64,000 bases of DNA from Plasmodium malariae (GCF_900090045.1 NC_041779.1:950501-1014500), one strand, 5' to 3'. Shown: positions 22,809 through 35,025, counted from the first letter of the stretch. Notes: generated by a model from the letters alone, not told the origin. Translations and numbers: made by a program.

Positions 22809-23208
22809 TACTCATGAAAATTTCCCTTGCCTTTCTATTCCTTTTAAACTGTCTTAAAAAATGTAGTCGCCTAGCTTTTCGAATGTGTACATATAACATG
22901 TGATAACAAAATATATATATATATATATAAAATAAAATATAAAAAAAGTAATATAAGAAGTAAAATTAGGTGCAAAACTAGTTGTATAATGCGCCGTAAA
23001 AACTAGGTGCACATCTCAAGCTGAAATTTCTATTTACTCGCTGTTTTTCATTATCATCATGTTCTTTCCATTAATCATTCTCACATATATGTATATATAT
23101 ACACACATATATAGGGGCACATACGTTAATTCATGACTAGCATTATGAACATGTTGAAGTGTTCGTATTATTTGCTGAAAATATAACAATTGTTTTTTAT
23201 TATACAGT

Positions 23209-23242
<34 letters not shown>

Positions 23243-23406
23243 CCCTCACTCTGCCACCTTGAAACAAGATTCTCAAGAGAGGAAAAAAAAAAAAGAGGAT
23301 AACGACTCTCGTCCATACTACTACTATTATAATTTCCATCATTGCTATCACAGTGTTGTAACGAATTTTCCTTTTTTTTTTTTACTCCTCTAGTTGCACA
23401 TAAAGC

Positions 23407-23648
23407 ATGAACAGCACAAGGGATGATAAGATCATAAGTATGAACAATGAGCACACAAAGAAAAAAAAAAAAAAAAAAAAAAAAAAAGAGTATACAAACA
23501 AAATAACAAACTTCTTTAAAGTAATAAAAAGTAATGTTAAAGGAAATGAATTAATTCTTTCGTCGACTTGTAAAAATAATGACTACAGTGGTGGTGGTAG
23601 TAGTAATAGTAGCAGTAGTAATAGTAGCAGTAGTAATAGTAATAGTAA

Positions 23649-23683
<35 letters not shown>

Positions 23684-26600
23684 ATACCAGGAGTGCACCT
23701 AGAAGACACAAACTAAGTACCTATGATCATGGTGTCAAAGAGACGGTTCTAAAAAAGGGCGGAGATAATGAAGAAATACGCGAAACACCTTTTAGGAAAG
23801 ATAATAACAATCTTACTAATGATAAAAGTAATAACTACAGTAATTATGTTTGCAATTACGGCATTAATAACGATAAGAGTAAAAAAAAAGAAGACTTTCA
23901 TTTCCCGGAAGAGACCAAAAATAGGAATTCTAACTCAGGAGAGAGGTTACAAAGTAAGGAAGAGGGAAAAACTGATAACGTAGAAGCGAATCCACAGTAC
24001 CCCACCACAACCCTCATATACGATAAGGACAAACTTAGTTCTGTCTTATCAACAGAAGTAAAGAGGACAACCACCTGGGGAACACTCTTTAAAAGAAACA
24101 AGTCGGAAAACATTGCAGGGGAGGAGGAACGGCCAGCGGAAAAGTCATTGGACTGTATTGAGGGCAGATTGGCATCCGCGAAGGGTATAAACTGCGAGGA
24201 GCAAACCGCGAAAAAGGGAAAGCGCGGAAGGAAGAGGAAAAACGATGGAAATAATGCAAAAAGAATCATGAAGAAAGCAGAAGAGGGTATATATGGATAT
24301 ATAAATAACAGTGGTAACATAAGGAATAATAATTCTTACACAGGTGAAATTATAAATACAGTTGAACATGAGAGTAACTATACGTATGATGAAAAAAATA
24401 TAGGCGAAAGAGAACAAACTGCACAAAGTCAAATAATGGCCTCTCCTAATAAAGGTAATAGAACAACAAAGACACGAAAAGTTTCACTAGTAAATTGTTT
24501 TGGAAATGATATCGAGATTACCGTAAATGTAAACCAGGAGGGTTCAAACACAGAGGAGAGCACCAGCACAAGCAGTGAAAACAGTTTTATGTGTCTTAAA
24601 AATAGGGAGAAGGGGGATAAGAGCGGACGTAAAGGAGATGCCCACAACAACCAAGGGAAACAAAATGGAGCTAGTCACAAGAGCTCCCATGATTTCGATT
24701 GCGGAGAGTTGAAGGCTGCCTACAAGAGAAATTCCATTTCGGATTGGGAAAATTACAGTCAGAAAAATTTGTTTTCAAAACGTGGAAATCAACAAAAGGG
24801 AAAAAGAACGAACTCCCAAAGGAATGATGATAAAACAGTCACATCGAGGGGTTTATTGATTGAAAAAAATAAGAAAAAGATAAATAAAAAAGAGAATATA
24901 AAAGGAAGTATAAAAGAGAATAAGCACCCGTACAACAATAACATGCTAAATTGTCAAAATGACGCAGATGAAAATATGAAGATGTTAGCATCTGATAATG
25001 CATTGGATATTCAAAGTACCGAGATGAAGAGAAGCATATTTGGGAGAAACAGTTGTTTTGGGGTAGAAATAAACAGAGAAGACAAGGAACAACCCAGTAA
25101 TAAAAACCAGAGGAGGTCATGTGTATATATAAGGGGGGCTGCCACTAGTTTTAAAATGAAAGATGGGAATAAAGCGTGTGAAATTTTGCATCTTAGCAAC
25201 ACGCCTAGTGTAAGAGATGAAGAGAGGAAAAGGAAGGAAGAGGCTAGAGAGTGGGGACTGCATGGGGAAAGTGAAATGGCAAGTACTACTACAACTTATA
25301 ACGCACCATTTGCTGCACCCCATGCCGTGATGAATGGTAACAAACGTAACGAGAACGAGGGATGCGACAACTCCGCAAACAGCTTTTACCAAGTGCACGA
25401 AAATATGCAGGAAAAATTAACATGCATTAAAAATAGTTTCAAGCTAAATGACAATGTGAAAGATATATTGGTAGAAAAACGAAAAATAAGAATATTAAAA
25501 ATATTGAATAAAGACTATTTTGAGAGAGAATGCAATGAGAGTAACACAAGTGTGAATAGTAGAAATGGTCAAAAAAACAAAACCCACAATTTTTCTGAAT
25601 TGTTCAGGGATTATTCGAATAAACCATATACCTTTTTTATTGCTGGAGAATTCGTGTTCTTTAGCAATTTTGCACTAACTAAAAAACTAAAAGATGTAGG
25701 GTATAGTGTAACTAATAACCTTCGAAGAAGTAATGCAGTAGTGTTAGGACATGATGTAAGTGAAGATATATTAAAAAAAATGACAAGTTTTAATGGTCCT
25801 ATTTTTAATGAAAAAGGTATTTTATTACACTTACAAATTGATTTCCTTAAATGTATGAACATGTTCATACCTAGGAATGAATATAATGGAAAGAAATTTA
25901 AATTTCTCTTTAACGATACTAATATAAATAATGTTCCTATATTTTTAATTAATAACAGATTAAAACGTATCTTCAAAATAATTGATGACCTCATTAGTCA
26001 GATCAATATCTCCACTACTACATCCGATCGTAATATTATTTTAATTAATCTAAGAAAAAAGTTAAACAATCTTTTCTTATTTTTACACATTGCCAAGGGG
26101 AAATTTAAGTCTGACATAGATTCATTAATGAACTACTACAAGAGACTATACTCAATTACAGCACCCCTTAACGAGAGCAACTATGACAGATATGTTCTTT
26201 TCTTTAAAAACATATCTAACATCCTGTCGAAATGCTCTATTAACAAAGGCCTTCTAGCATGGTCAAGCGGTAGTACCCCTATAGTGGATGCGGGTGTGTG
26301 CAGGGAGTTGGAATTTTTAAGGAGTGAAAATGGGGTGAATGTTCACGCGCCGAAAGTGTTGGGGGAAGTTCCCACAAAGATAACAAGTCGATTGGTTAAT
26401 CAAGCGGTTATCCATGTAGTTGACCAACAGGTTAGTCAACCGGTCAGTCAGGTTATTAATCATCCGGATGTCCAATCGATCAACCATTTGTATAGCCGTT
26501 CTTATAGCCATTCGTACAGCCATTCGTACAGCCAGTCATCCAGGCAGTCATCTAGGCAGTCATGTACGGAATACTGTCCGAAACCGTGCAACAAAACGAG

Positions 26601-29034
26601 TGGCGAGTTAAATGGGCATCTGAGAAAGTTTCACCCGTTCAGCGGGGAAGAACCAACATCAGATGATATACTGAATGGAGGGGAAGACTCATCTTCGGAC
26701 TACATATCCGTTGATGATAACTTGATGGAACCGAACGAGTTAAGTGAGCGCAGTAATTGCGGTAATTGTGGTAATTGTGGTAATTGCAGTAATTGCAGTA
26801 ATTGCGGTAATTGTGGTAATTGCGGTAATTGTGGTAATTGTGGTAATTGCAGTAATTGCAGTAATTGCGGTAATTGTGGTAATTGCGGTAATTGTGGTAA
26901 TTGTGGTAATTGTGGTAATTGTGGTAATTGTGGTAATTGTGGTAATTGCAGTAATTGCGGTAATTGTGGTAATTGCAGTAATTGCGGTAATTGTGGTAAT
27001 TGTAAGTACAGAGAAGAATCCAGTGAGGAAAAGGAGGTGAATGGACACTTGCACTTGGAAGACAAGAAAATTAAAGAGAATATTAGAAAAAGCGAAAAAT
27101 TGAAAAAGATTACGAACCTGTGGAGTGTATTTTTTCGACCCAATAGTTTGTACGAAGTTGCTGGTCATAAAAATGAAATAATCAAATTGTACAGAATTTT
27201 GAAGAGGAGGTTCCCCGATTGTTCGAACGATGCTAAGGGACATAACGCTAGGACGGGAGAGCGTAAGGGCTCATCTCCTAATAGAAAAAAGGAAGTACAC
27301 TTGAGTAATCCAAGTAACATCATTTTCATTATGTATCCCCCTAACTGTGCAGTTAAAAGAGTAGTCGAGTTAATTTGCTATGCATGTGATTTATTCCCTA
27401 TATATGAAAATAAGGTACAGAAATATAAAAACATAAATTACTTTTTTAAATATACACATGGACTAAAGGCTATATCTATATATAATGCAAATAAACTAGA
27501 CAAGAGTTCAATGTACGAACTAAACAGTAGAAATAATGTGTGTATATGTTTATATGAAGATAAAAATTATATTATTAATGCTCATAATAATTCCAGTTTG
27601 CCCTTACTAGAGAATATTAATCATATCTTAATCAAATTCTCATATCCACATAAAAAAGCATTGTTCTATAGATGTTTTGCAGTCTCATCATGTGTTCTTA
27701 AAAATATACAAAAAAAAACATTAAAGATTTTATTTAAAACATGTAGATTAAAAAATTTCTCCTATTCAGTTGAAAGCCTCTTCAATAAAATGCATTTGAT
27801 ACATACCTATGTAAATTTTATTAAAAATAGGAGTTTTCACCCAAATGCACAGTCATGTGTTGAGGGGAAGGAGTCCACTGTGCAAAGTGTACCGAGCGTT
27901 CTTCCCAGTGATCATCTTGAACGTTCAAGCATGGTTAGCACCGGTCAGGTTAGCAATGACCATGTAAGAAGCAACCCTGTTTATACCATGCACGTTAGCA
28001 GCATCCATGTTAGAAACAGCCATCTTAGCGACGGCTGCCCACGAGGAGTAAAGCAAGAGCAGGTAATAAACACGAGTGAGGAATTATTCCATCCCAATAA
28101 TGTAATCCACGAATATATAAAAAATCATATATTGAACAGGTTTTTTCTAAATAATTATGAAGAAATAGAATATGACATATTAGAGGGAAACAAGAGCATA
28201 CCTATATGTGAATTAAGCACTACAGAAAAATTGCATCAGCTAAATCATGATTATTATTTTTATAGAGGTTTTGACATAGACGAAATAGAAGAAGTAGTGT
28301 ATGATTCATATGATAAGCTATATATACAGAACAAAGATATAATTTTAAATTTTAATATTAATAAAATAAACAGTAAAGTGATGGAAGACAAAGTAGATTA
28401 CATGTACATGGATGAAAGGTCCAAAAAAAAAAGACAGGATATACTTATAAAAGTGTTGGAGCTATTTTTATACTCTTCTATTTTAATAAAATCAAATCAT
28501 ATTAACATTTCTTTAATCGCTATCGACATGGCTGTTTTTTGGAACACGTTTCTATACATGAGCCCCTCGTATAGGACAAAAAGCATAATGAATAGAGGAA
28601 AAAAAGAAGAAAAAAAAAAAAAAAAAAAAAGGAAGAGAAAATACAAGCAGTGCGATGTGCAAGTGGACAGTTCGGCCACTAACAGTAATTGCGATGATGT
28701 TGGTAGCAAATACAACGATGGAAGTAGCTACGATAACGGAAGTAGCCAGGTCAATGACAATCACTACGACAACATCGCCAAAAACTACTGTAACCACAAC
28801 AAAGTCAATTGCTACAATAACCTATTCATTAACCAAATGAAACTAAAGGACCAATTGAAGAATAAAACAGAGAAGTGTAACAAAATATTTTCTGAGAAAA
28901 TAAAAAAATATAAAAATCTCATGCTATATTTCAAGTGTCCATTCAATTTCTCTTCAGCTAGTGTAGTTTACGACATTTTGCAAAACAATAAAATTGTTAA
29001 CTTTAATGCGAAGAAGAAAATAGGGGCTCTCTGA
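23407..29034 (+). CDS. RFC1-like protein: BRCT domain plus degenerate AAA+ module
   Basis: 1875 residues from the ATG at 23407. Near the N-terminus, residues 30-37 (TNKITNFF) resemble a PCNA-interacting (PIP) motif, with Thr in place of Gln. A BRCT domain lies near residues 735-820: YTFFIAGEFVFF, then NLRRSNAVVLGHDVSEDILK and NEKGILLHL, close to the RFC1-type BRCT. Near residue 1237 an RFC/AAA+ module begins (LWSVFFRPNSLYEVAGHKNE). At the Walker A position (~1307-1319) the sequence is FIMYPPNCAVKR, lacking the GxxGxGKT pattern, and no clear Walker B follows; ATP hydrolysis is therefore unlikely. RFC1-family proteins load or unload PCNA on DNA. Between the two domains are a Ser/Tyr/His/Gln repeat and ~27 Asn-Cys-Gly/Ser triplets. 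My memory is that Plasmodium RFC1 itself is encoded elsewhere, so this would be a divergent paralogue. Confidence 0.7.
26752..27003 (+). repeat. 9-bp coding repeat encoding (Asn-Cys-Gly/Ser)n
   Basis: About 27 units of AATTGYGGT or AATTGCAGT encode NCG or NCS triplets inside the RFC1-like protein. The array is open in several other frames on both strands (Leu-Pro-Gln, Ile-Thr-Thr, Val-Ile-Ala); those are shadows. Confidence 0.95.
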
Positions 29035-29309
29035 GTGAATTTTGAAAAGTATGTGCAGTATCTGCCATACATCTTGGTAATATCAATTTTATGTATATTG
29101 AAGCCGCCTTTTTTTCTTATTTTTACCCGTCTTTCTTTCTCGTCATTGTGTATAAACGCTGTTCTTTTAGTACTGTACTTAATGTGTAAAGCAAACAAGC
29201 CAATACGTAAGACCTGCGATATGTTAGCTACATTCCACGTTATTTCTCTGCAACAACGCTGTGTCTTTTTCTGCATCCGCTCTTCCTCCCCTTACCTCTT
29301 TTTATGAAT

Positions 29310-30539
29310 TCAATTTTTTTGAAAAACCAACGTTGACGTATGTTTCATACTAAAACTTTTGAAAATCTTGCCATTGGATGTAAAAACAATATTTTTTTTT
29401 TTTTTTGTGTTATTATTATCATTGGAAAAACTCGAATTGTACATAGATGGAATATATTTTAAAGACTTATAAATATTGTATGAGTTGTAAAAATTAACTC
29501 TTTGTATAAATGATAGGGAGTGTTCGTTTAAGAAACGGCATGTTAAATACTTGTCGTTCACTCTCAAATGTAAAAACCCTTTATCTTTTAACAAAATTGA
29601 CGAATTTTTAAATAAGTAATAAAACATCTTGTCCAACAAATAATACTCAGCCTTTTTATAATATTTAATATAATTGTTACTATCCATTTTGCTATGCATA
29701 TCTTTATGCATATCTTTATACATATCTTTATTAATATCTTTATTAATATCTTTATACATATCTTTATTAATATCTTTATTAATATCTTTACCCATTTTGT
29801 ATCCCCATTTCGTTTGTATAAACTCATCAGTTACTAATACAAATGGGAAATTAAAAACAATTATGTCAAACGTATTTTTCAAAAAATGCTTATCCACTGT
29901 TTCTACATTTATATTTGGTAAGTATATACCTCCAAAGGATTCTAATATTTTTAAATTTTTTTTAAAATTTTTTCCATAATTTGTTTCTAATTTTATAGGG
30001 TCTTCCATTGATGTAGCCACCACTTTGCATTGTTGTAAATTCCTTTGTAGTAATGTACTAAAAGATAAATTACCCTCACCTATACATAATACTTTTTTCT
30101 TATTTTCATATATAACATCCGCTATTATTAGGTCTTTATAATCGTTATTCTTTACACAGTTATATAAATATCTTTCATAACTACTACACGAAGGGGGAAT
30201 CAGTTCTTCCCTCTTCTCCTCCTTCAACTTCTTTCTCAATTTATCGTAGTCCCTTGACAACCATTCGCTGTACTTTTTAACCATTTCTCTGCTTATTCCG
30301 TGGAACTTTGTTTTGCTGAACTTTCCAGCTTTGTCCTCCTGATCATCTCGACCTTCCTTCTCTTCCTCGCTTTCATAACCCCTGATACTAATCAGTTTCT
30401 CGAAAAATCCAATTTCCTTTTTGGCTTCACTTAAATTGTAGCATCCCGAATTGAAGTTAGCAACTGCGCACGTTTTGAAAACTATTCCACGCCACGACTT
30501 TTTTAGAAAAGACGATCTTTTCATTATTGCACACTGCAT
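29310..30539 (-). CDS. BMT5-like rRNA (uracil-N3) methyltransferase, DUF2431 domain
   Basis: Start placed at the first in-frame ATG (30539), giving 409 residues; the frame is open further upstream only through a repeat encoding threonines, without an ATG. Residues ~155-380 match the DUF2431/BMT5 fold: KKVLCIGEGNLSFS is the SAM-binding glycine motif, VVATSMEDP follows the second strand, FDIIVFNFPFV is the acidic/aromatic active-site strand, and LLKDKGFLHLRVNDKY is the later strand. Yeast Bmt5 methylates N3 of a uridine in 25S rRNA in the nucleolus; the same activity is inferred here. The domain is interrupted by about eight DINKDMYKD-type heptad units just after NFPF. It converges on the RFC1-like gene with 275 bases between stop codons. 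Confidence 0.85.
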   Translation of the reverse strand: MQCAIMKRSSFLKKSWRGIVFKTCAVANFNSGCYNLSEAKKEIGFFEKLISIRGYESEEEKEGRDDQEDKAGKFSKTKFHGISREMVKKYSEWLSRDYDKLRKKLKEEKREELIPPSCSSYERYLYNCVKNNDYKDLIIADVIYENKKKVLCIGEGNLSFSTLLQRNLQQCKVVATSMEDPIKLETNYGKNFKKNLKILESFGGIYLPNINVETVDKHFLKNTFDIIVFNFPFVLVTDEFIQTKWGYKMGKDINKDINKDMYKDINKDINKDMYKDMHKDMHSKMDSNNYIKYYKKAEYYLLDKMFYYLFKNSSILLKDKGFLHLRVNDKYLTCRFLNEHSLSFIQRVNFYNSYNIYKSLKYIPSMYNSSFSNDNNNTKKKKNIVFTSNGKIFKSFSMKHTSTLVFQKN

Positions 30540-30574
30540 TTGATGAAATGTCGGCAATGTTACTACTATAGAAG

Positions 30575-30690
30575 CGGTGGTAGTGGTAGTGGTAGTAGTA
30601 GTGGTAGTGGTAGTGGTAGTAGTAGTGGTAGTGGTAGTGGTAGTAGTAGTGGTAGTAGTAGTAGTAGTGGTAGTAGTAGTAGTAGCAACA
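30575..30690. repeat. GGTAGT / AGT trinucleotide repeat
   Basis: Interrupted (GGTAGT)n and (AGT)n array about 40 bases upstream of the BMT5-like start codon, on the transcript's 5' leader side. In the gene's frame it would encode a run of ~40 threonines but no ATG precedes it. Confidence 0.9.
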
Positions 30691-31142
30691 GCAGTAGCTA
30701 CCGCAGCAGTTGGCGCGTGAATGATATGTATATAAAAGATGCACCGTTTTCCTATGCACACCCCTCAAAACGCACGTGTTTCTGTTTCCTCACGCATCGG
30801 TAAACGGTTGAGGGGCCCTCGGGGGTTCTGTTCAGACGAGTTTCCCATGTATATGCAATGTAATAATATAATTTGGCCTATCGTATTTATGTACTCAAGG
30901 GTACACATAAAAAATGGTCCGCACAAGAATACGCCGGGCTCTATTATTTTCACGTCAAATGTTTAAAATCCTCGTACAAATAACTGGCATATTTCGGTTT
31001 TACAAGGAATTAAAAATACCGTTCAAATGTGCAGTACTAGCAAAATTGTATGAATGCAATATATGAGCAATAAAAAAAAAAAAAAAAAAAAAAGATGATG
31101 ATGATGATAATAAAGAGGGGGAAGGCCCGAATTGTAGGAATG

Positions 31143-31177
<35 letters not shown>

Positions 31178-31499
31178 CCTATTGTTACTATTATGCGATT
31201 AAAAGTGCAGGATGTAAATTTACAGGAAAAAAAAAAAAAAATACGATATACGATATAATTTGAATTTTTCCGAAATAAGAAAGATACTCATATGTAGCTC
31301 CTCGCGTGCACCCCACTGTTCGTAGATTATTTAGCGTACTTGGGAGGTACTATTATGTGCCCCTCGGTAATGCCATTCTTGGTGCACCTCCGATGTGTAA
31401 TTCTTTGACCCTCGGGTATACTCCGTTTGATGTACTTTTAAATTACCACTTTGAAGTACATTTAAAAAGTCGTTTTTTAAAGCGCTATTTTTTAAATTG

Positions 31500-31790
31500 A
31501 CGCTAATTAAATTGACGTAAATTAAATTGATGTATATTAAATGGATGATTATTAAATGGATGATTATTAAATGGATGATTATTAAATGGATGATTATTAA
31601 ATTGACGTATATTAAATGGATGATTATTAAATGGATGATTATTAAATGGATGATTATTAAATTGACGTATATTAAATGGATGATTATTAAATGGATGATT
31701 ATTAAATGGATGATTATTAAATGGATGATTATTAAATGGATGATTATTAAATGGATGATTATTAAATTGATGATTATTAATATGACGATT
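31500..31790. repeat. 15-bp tandem repeat ATTAAATGGATGATT, about 19 copies
   Basis: Uniform units with occasional ATTAAATTGACGTAT variants interspersed at regular spacing, suggesting duplication of higher-order blocks. Confidence 0.95.
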
Positions 31791-31974
31791 AATAATATGC
31801 CGCTTTTCAATTTGGCTTTATTTGATATGCCATTTTTTAATATTTCATTTTTTTTACCATATATGTTAATGTTAAAATTTTCTTTTTAAAACATAACACG
31901 AAAGCGAAATAGCAAATTTCGAGTTCAAGACTACCTAGTTACTGCAAAACTGCAAGCAAAAGGGCCAATAAATT

Positions 31975-32095
31975 TTCCAGAAATATTTCCAGTAACATTT
32001 CCAGCAGTATATCTAGTAGTATTTCCAGAAGTAATTCCAGTAGTAATTCCAGTAGTATTCCTAGCATTTTATCTAACAATATATCAAGCAAAATA
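31975..32095. repeat. TTTCCAGTAGTAA-type degenerate repeat
   Basis: About ten diverged copies of a 12-15-bp unit containing TTCCAG or a variant; clearly repetitive but older than the neighbouring arrays. Confidence 0.7.
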
Positions 32096-32844
32096 TAACA
32101 ATCTCTTTAGTGAAAAAACGAATTATGTCATTGCTGCGTGCCACACCTCTGCTCTTCATCCTATTTGAATCCACGCCAATTCTAATAGACTAACCGCATT
32201 AATTTTATAAATAGCGTCCAATGTTTAAACTGCTCCGAAGCAGCATTGCGTATGCAACTACTTGTGAGTAATACATTATATAGCTGAACACATTATAGGG
32301 ATTTACATGTACAACCGTGTGTCAGTATATGAAGTGCAAAAATACCGCTACTACTTTGGGGGGGGGAAAAAAAAAAAAAAAAAAAATCAACCGAAAAAAA
32401 TACAAATTTTAATTTGTAAGTACACCTACGAATTGTACATCAGGTACAAAAGTAAAAGTGTATGTACAAGTACAAGTATATGCATAAGTATATGTATATA
32501 CCATCCAGGCATCATAGTTCATTGGAGTGTGAATCAACGTACAGGTGAACAAACCCTCAACGAGTTCATCAACACCTGTAAAATTGGTTAGGCACCACCA
32601 CTACCACGCCGTAATTTGTTCAACACACAGCAGATTTGTAAGCAAACTAATCGTTCCTCATTTCATGATAAAAGCTACCAGCATCTATTCAAGCCCAAAA
32701 AAAAGGATAAAGAAAAATCCTGTAATACGTTTAGGTTTCCAAAAAAAAAAAAAAAAAATTGATGTACAAGGCACCGATAATTTTTCCCCATCTGAGATAA
32801 GTAACTGGAAAAAAAATCGAAGTGTGCTTAAATAGGTTATATGT

Positions 32845-32987
32845 TATAGATCGTATGTTATAGTTCGTATATCATAGATCGTATGCCATAGATCGTATAT
32901 CATAGATCGTATGCCATAGATCGTATGCCATAGATCGTATATCATAGATCGTATGCCATAGATCGTATATTATAGATCATTTATTAT
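32845..32987. repeat. 14-bp tandem repeat CATAGATCGTATAT, about ten copies
   Basis: Units alternate between ...GTATGC and ...GTATAT endings and stop only ~35 bases before the GET3 start codon, so the array lies in the GET3 5' UTR or core promoter. Confidence 0.95.
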
Positions 32988-33021
32988 ACATTGTAGATTA
33001 CATATTAGATAACATAATATT

Positions 33022-34152
33022 ATGAGCGGGTCCGAATCAGAATCAGATGCATGCTCTGTAAGTATAAAGAGCAGTGAGATAAGCGATGAAGAATATGAAA
33101 AGAATTTGAATAAATTAATTGAAAATGAAACATTAAATTGGATATTTGTAGGAGGAAAAGGAGGAGTAGGTAAAACAACTACATCTTGTTCTATAGCAAT
33201 ACAATTATCTAAAAAAAGAGAATCAGTTTTATTAATATCTACAGATCCTGCACATAATACAAGTGATGCTTTTAACCAAAAATTTACAAACCAACCAACA
33301 CTTGTAAAATCGTTTACTAATTTATATTGTATGGAAATAGATACGACATTTGCAGAGAGTACAGCTTTTAAATTGAATAAAAAAGAATTTTTTGATAATA
33401 TAATTCCTGAGTTATTACAAAGTTTTCCAGGTATTGATGAAGCATTATGTTTTGCAGAATTAATGCAATCAATAAAAAATATGAAATACTCAGTAATTGT
33501 TTTTGATACAGCACCTACTGGACATACACTTAGACTATTAGCTTTTCCAGATTTATTAAAAAAAGCATTAGGTTATCTAATAAACCTTAGAGAAAAATTA
33601 CAAGGAACTCTGAATGTATTAAAGAGTCTTACCAATAATGAAATGGAACTAGAAGGATTATATGAAAAGATTAATCATCTTAATGCTATGTCTATTAGTA
33701 TTCAATCAAATTTTCAAAATCCGTTAAAAACAACATTTGTATGTGTTTGTATTCCAGAATTTTTAAGTGTATATGAAACTGAAAGGTTAATACAAGAGTT
33801 AACAAAAAAAAGTATCTCGTGTTATAATATTGTAGTTAATCAAGTTGTTTTCCCTTTAGAATCTCCCATGGTTGACTTAAACCATTGTGAATCCTTACTA
33901 ACACAAATTAAAGATAAAAATGTGGAAACAACTTTTAATAATCTTATTTTAAAAACAAAAGAACTGCAAGATGTGTATATTTCCAGGAGAAAATTACAAA
34001 CCAAGTACCTTAAACAAATAAAAACTCTCTATGGTTCTGATTTCCACATTGTATGTATGCCTCAGCTAAAAAATGAAATAAGAGGCCTAGACAGCCTATC
34101 CGCCTTTTCAGAAATGCTCCTGCAGTCGAAGGAAATACCAATATACAACTGA
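33022..34152 (+). CDS. GET3: GET3/ASNA1 ATPase (tail-anchored protein targeting factor)
   Basis: A 376-residue single-exon protein. The deviant P-loop [10 protein letters not shown] lies near residues 43-52, [12 protein letters not shown] (switch I region) follows, then [16 protein letters not shown], the A-loop motif of the ArsA/GET3 family, and later [17 protein letters not shown] and [12 protein letters not shown]3 is a cytosolic homodimeric ATPase that shields the membrane anchor of tail-anchored proteins and delivers them to the ER receptor. The C-terminal helix region and the ...[14 protein letters not shown] motif are conserved. Unlike yeast and human GET3, the zinc-ligand CXXC motif expected just after the VFP strand is absent: that place holds a ~40-residue insert with a single cysteine (LNHCESLL). 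Codon use is A/T-rich throughout, unlike the mixed repeats around it. Confidence 0.95.
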   Translation: MSGSESESDACSVSIKSSEISDEEYEKNLNKLIENETLNWIFVGGKGGVGKTTTSCSIAIQLSKKRESVLLISTDPAHNTSDAFNQKFTNQPTLVKSFTNLYCMEIDTTFAESTAFKLNKKEFFDNIIPELLQSFPGIDEALCFAELMQSIKNMKYSVIVFDTAPTGHTLRLLAFPDLLKKALGYLINLREKLQGTLNVLKSLTNNEMELEGLYEKINHLNAMSISIQSNFQNPLKTTFVCVCIPEFLSVYETERLIQELTKKSISCYNIVVNQVVFPLESPMVDLNHCESLLTQIKDKNVETTFNNLILKTKELQDVYISRRKLQTKYLKQIKTLYGSDFHIVCMPQLKNEIRGLDSLSAFSEMLLQSKEIPIYN

Positions 34153-34907
34153 CTCGTGAGGAACGGCACTTAGCTTACTTAGCAGTATGTAGATTTACTC
34201 AGCTTTTCACTTAGTGCTTTTAAACAACTGGTCGGGAGGAAGAGAAGCTTTAAAATGTGCAGATATTCAAGCCAAGTGGACAAATGAACGAAGAACCCCC
34301 TGCTCACCAATGCCCATAAAAGCGTGCTAACATTTATGCATACTTGTAAACGCCTCTTGCACAGAAAATAATATCGACATTTTTTTTTTTTTTCAAAAAA
34401 ATTAAAAATTTTATTTTTTATCGCAGTTCTTGTGATTATTAAAATTTATGCAGTTTATACGATATACACAATTTTTTCCAAGTGAATCTTTGACATGATA
34501 ACAAATTTATGCAAATATTACAACATTAAAACATTCAAATGAGAGAAAATAAGTGAACCTTTTTTAAAAGCATGCAAAGGAACAAAAGCGTTGGCACGCA
34601 CATATATACATATATATGTTACACGTACACATGTTATGCACACATGTTGCATATACGCATTTGTGTGTGTGCGTGTGTGTGTGTGTGTGATAAATTCTTT
34701 ACGGATTATCCGTCAAATGCGCAACTCTAACGAGCACGACGTTTTTACATTTTGAAAAATAAAACAAAAGGTTGACTACGAATATAACTACGTATATGTC
34801 TACGATTGTGATTGTAGTCATATCTATAACCGTAGCTGTAACTGTAACATAACAAAAAAAAAAAAAAAAAAAAAAAAAATTGCGAAAAATTTGTAGCAAA
34901 AAAGACA
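34153..34907. other. Convergent intergenic region, no gene seen
   Basis: Between the 3' ends of GET3 and ARO. It has T and A tracts, a GTGTGT run near 34661-34688 and no protein-like frame. Confidence 0.65.
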
Positions 34908-34986
34908 CTAATCGGTGAGTCTTAGTAGAAGAACATTTGAAGCTTCGGCAAGATCTTGTTCAGGGCACTGAAAAAAAAAAAAAAAT

Positions 34987-35025
<39 letters not shown>

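Larger units (their letters stand above)
19799..23406. other. Repeat-rich intergenic region between CRK3 and the RFC1-like gene
   Basis: Divergent region of 3.6 kb. It contains an 18-19-bp repeat (20260-20430), T and A tracts (20568, 21040), tetra- and 8-bp repeats (22180-22435) and a CATACGAATACGTA-type repeat (22620-22740). Apart from one possible small spliced minus-strand gene (22011-22808, listed separately) I see no coding sequence. Confidence 0.55.
30540..33021. other. Divergent intergenic region upstream of BMT5-like and GET3 genes
   Basis: About 2.5 kb without a supported gene. It holds a GGTAGT repeat just upstream of the BMT5-like ATG, A and T tracts near 31073 and 31147, a 15-bp repeat (31500-31790), a TTTCCAGTAGTAA repeat (31975-32095) and a 14-bp repeat next to the GET3 start. 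It presumably contains both promoters. Confidence 0.6.

Noticed and set aside
26700..27243. Minus-strand LPQ and ITT repeat frames
   Set aside because: Result of the 9-bp NCG array in the RFC1-like gene.
30540..30761. Extension of the BMT5-like protein with a ~40-Thr tract
   Set aside because: The upstream frame has no ATG; the first in-frame ATG is at 30539, so the repeat is more likely in the 5' leader.
31331..31889. Repeat-derived frames rich in Ile/Leu/Trp/Met/Lys
   Set aside because: Simple translation of the 15-bp ATTAAATGGATGATT array; no non-repeat sequence of protein type.
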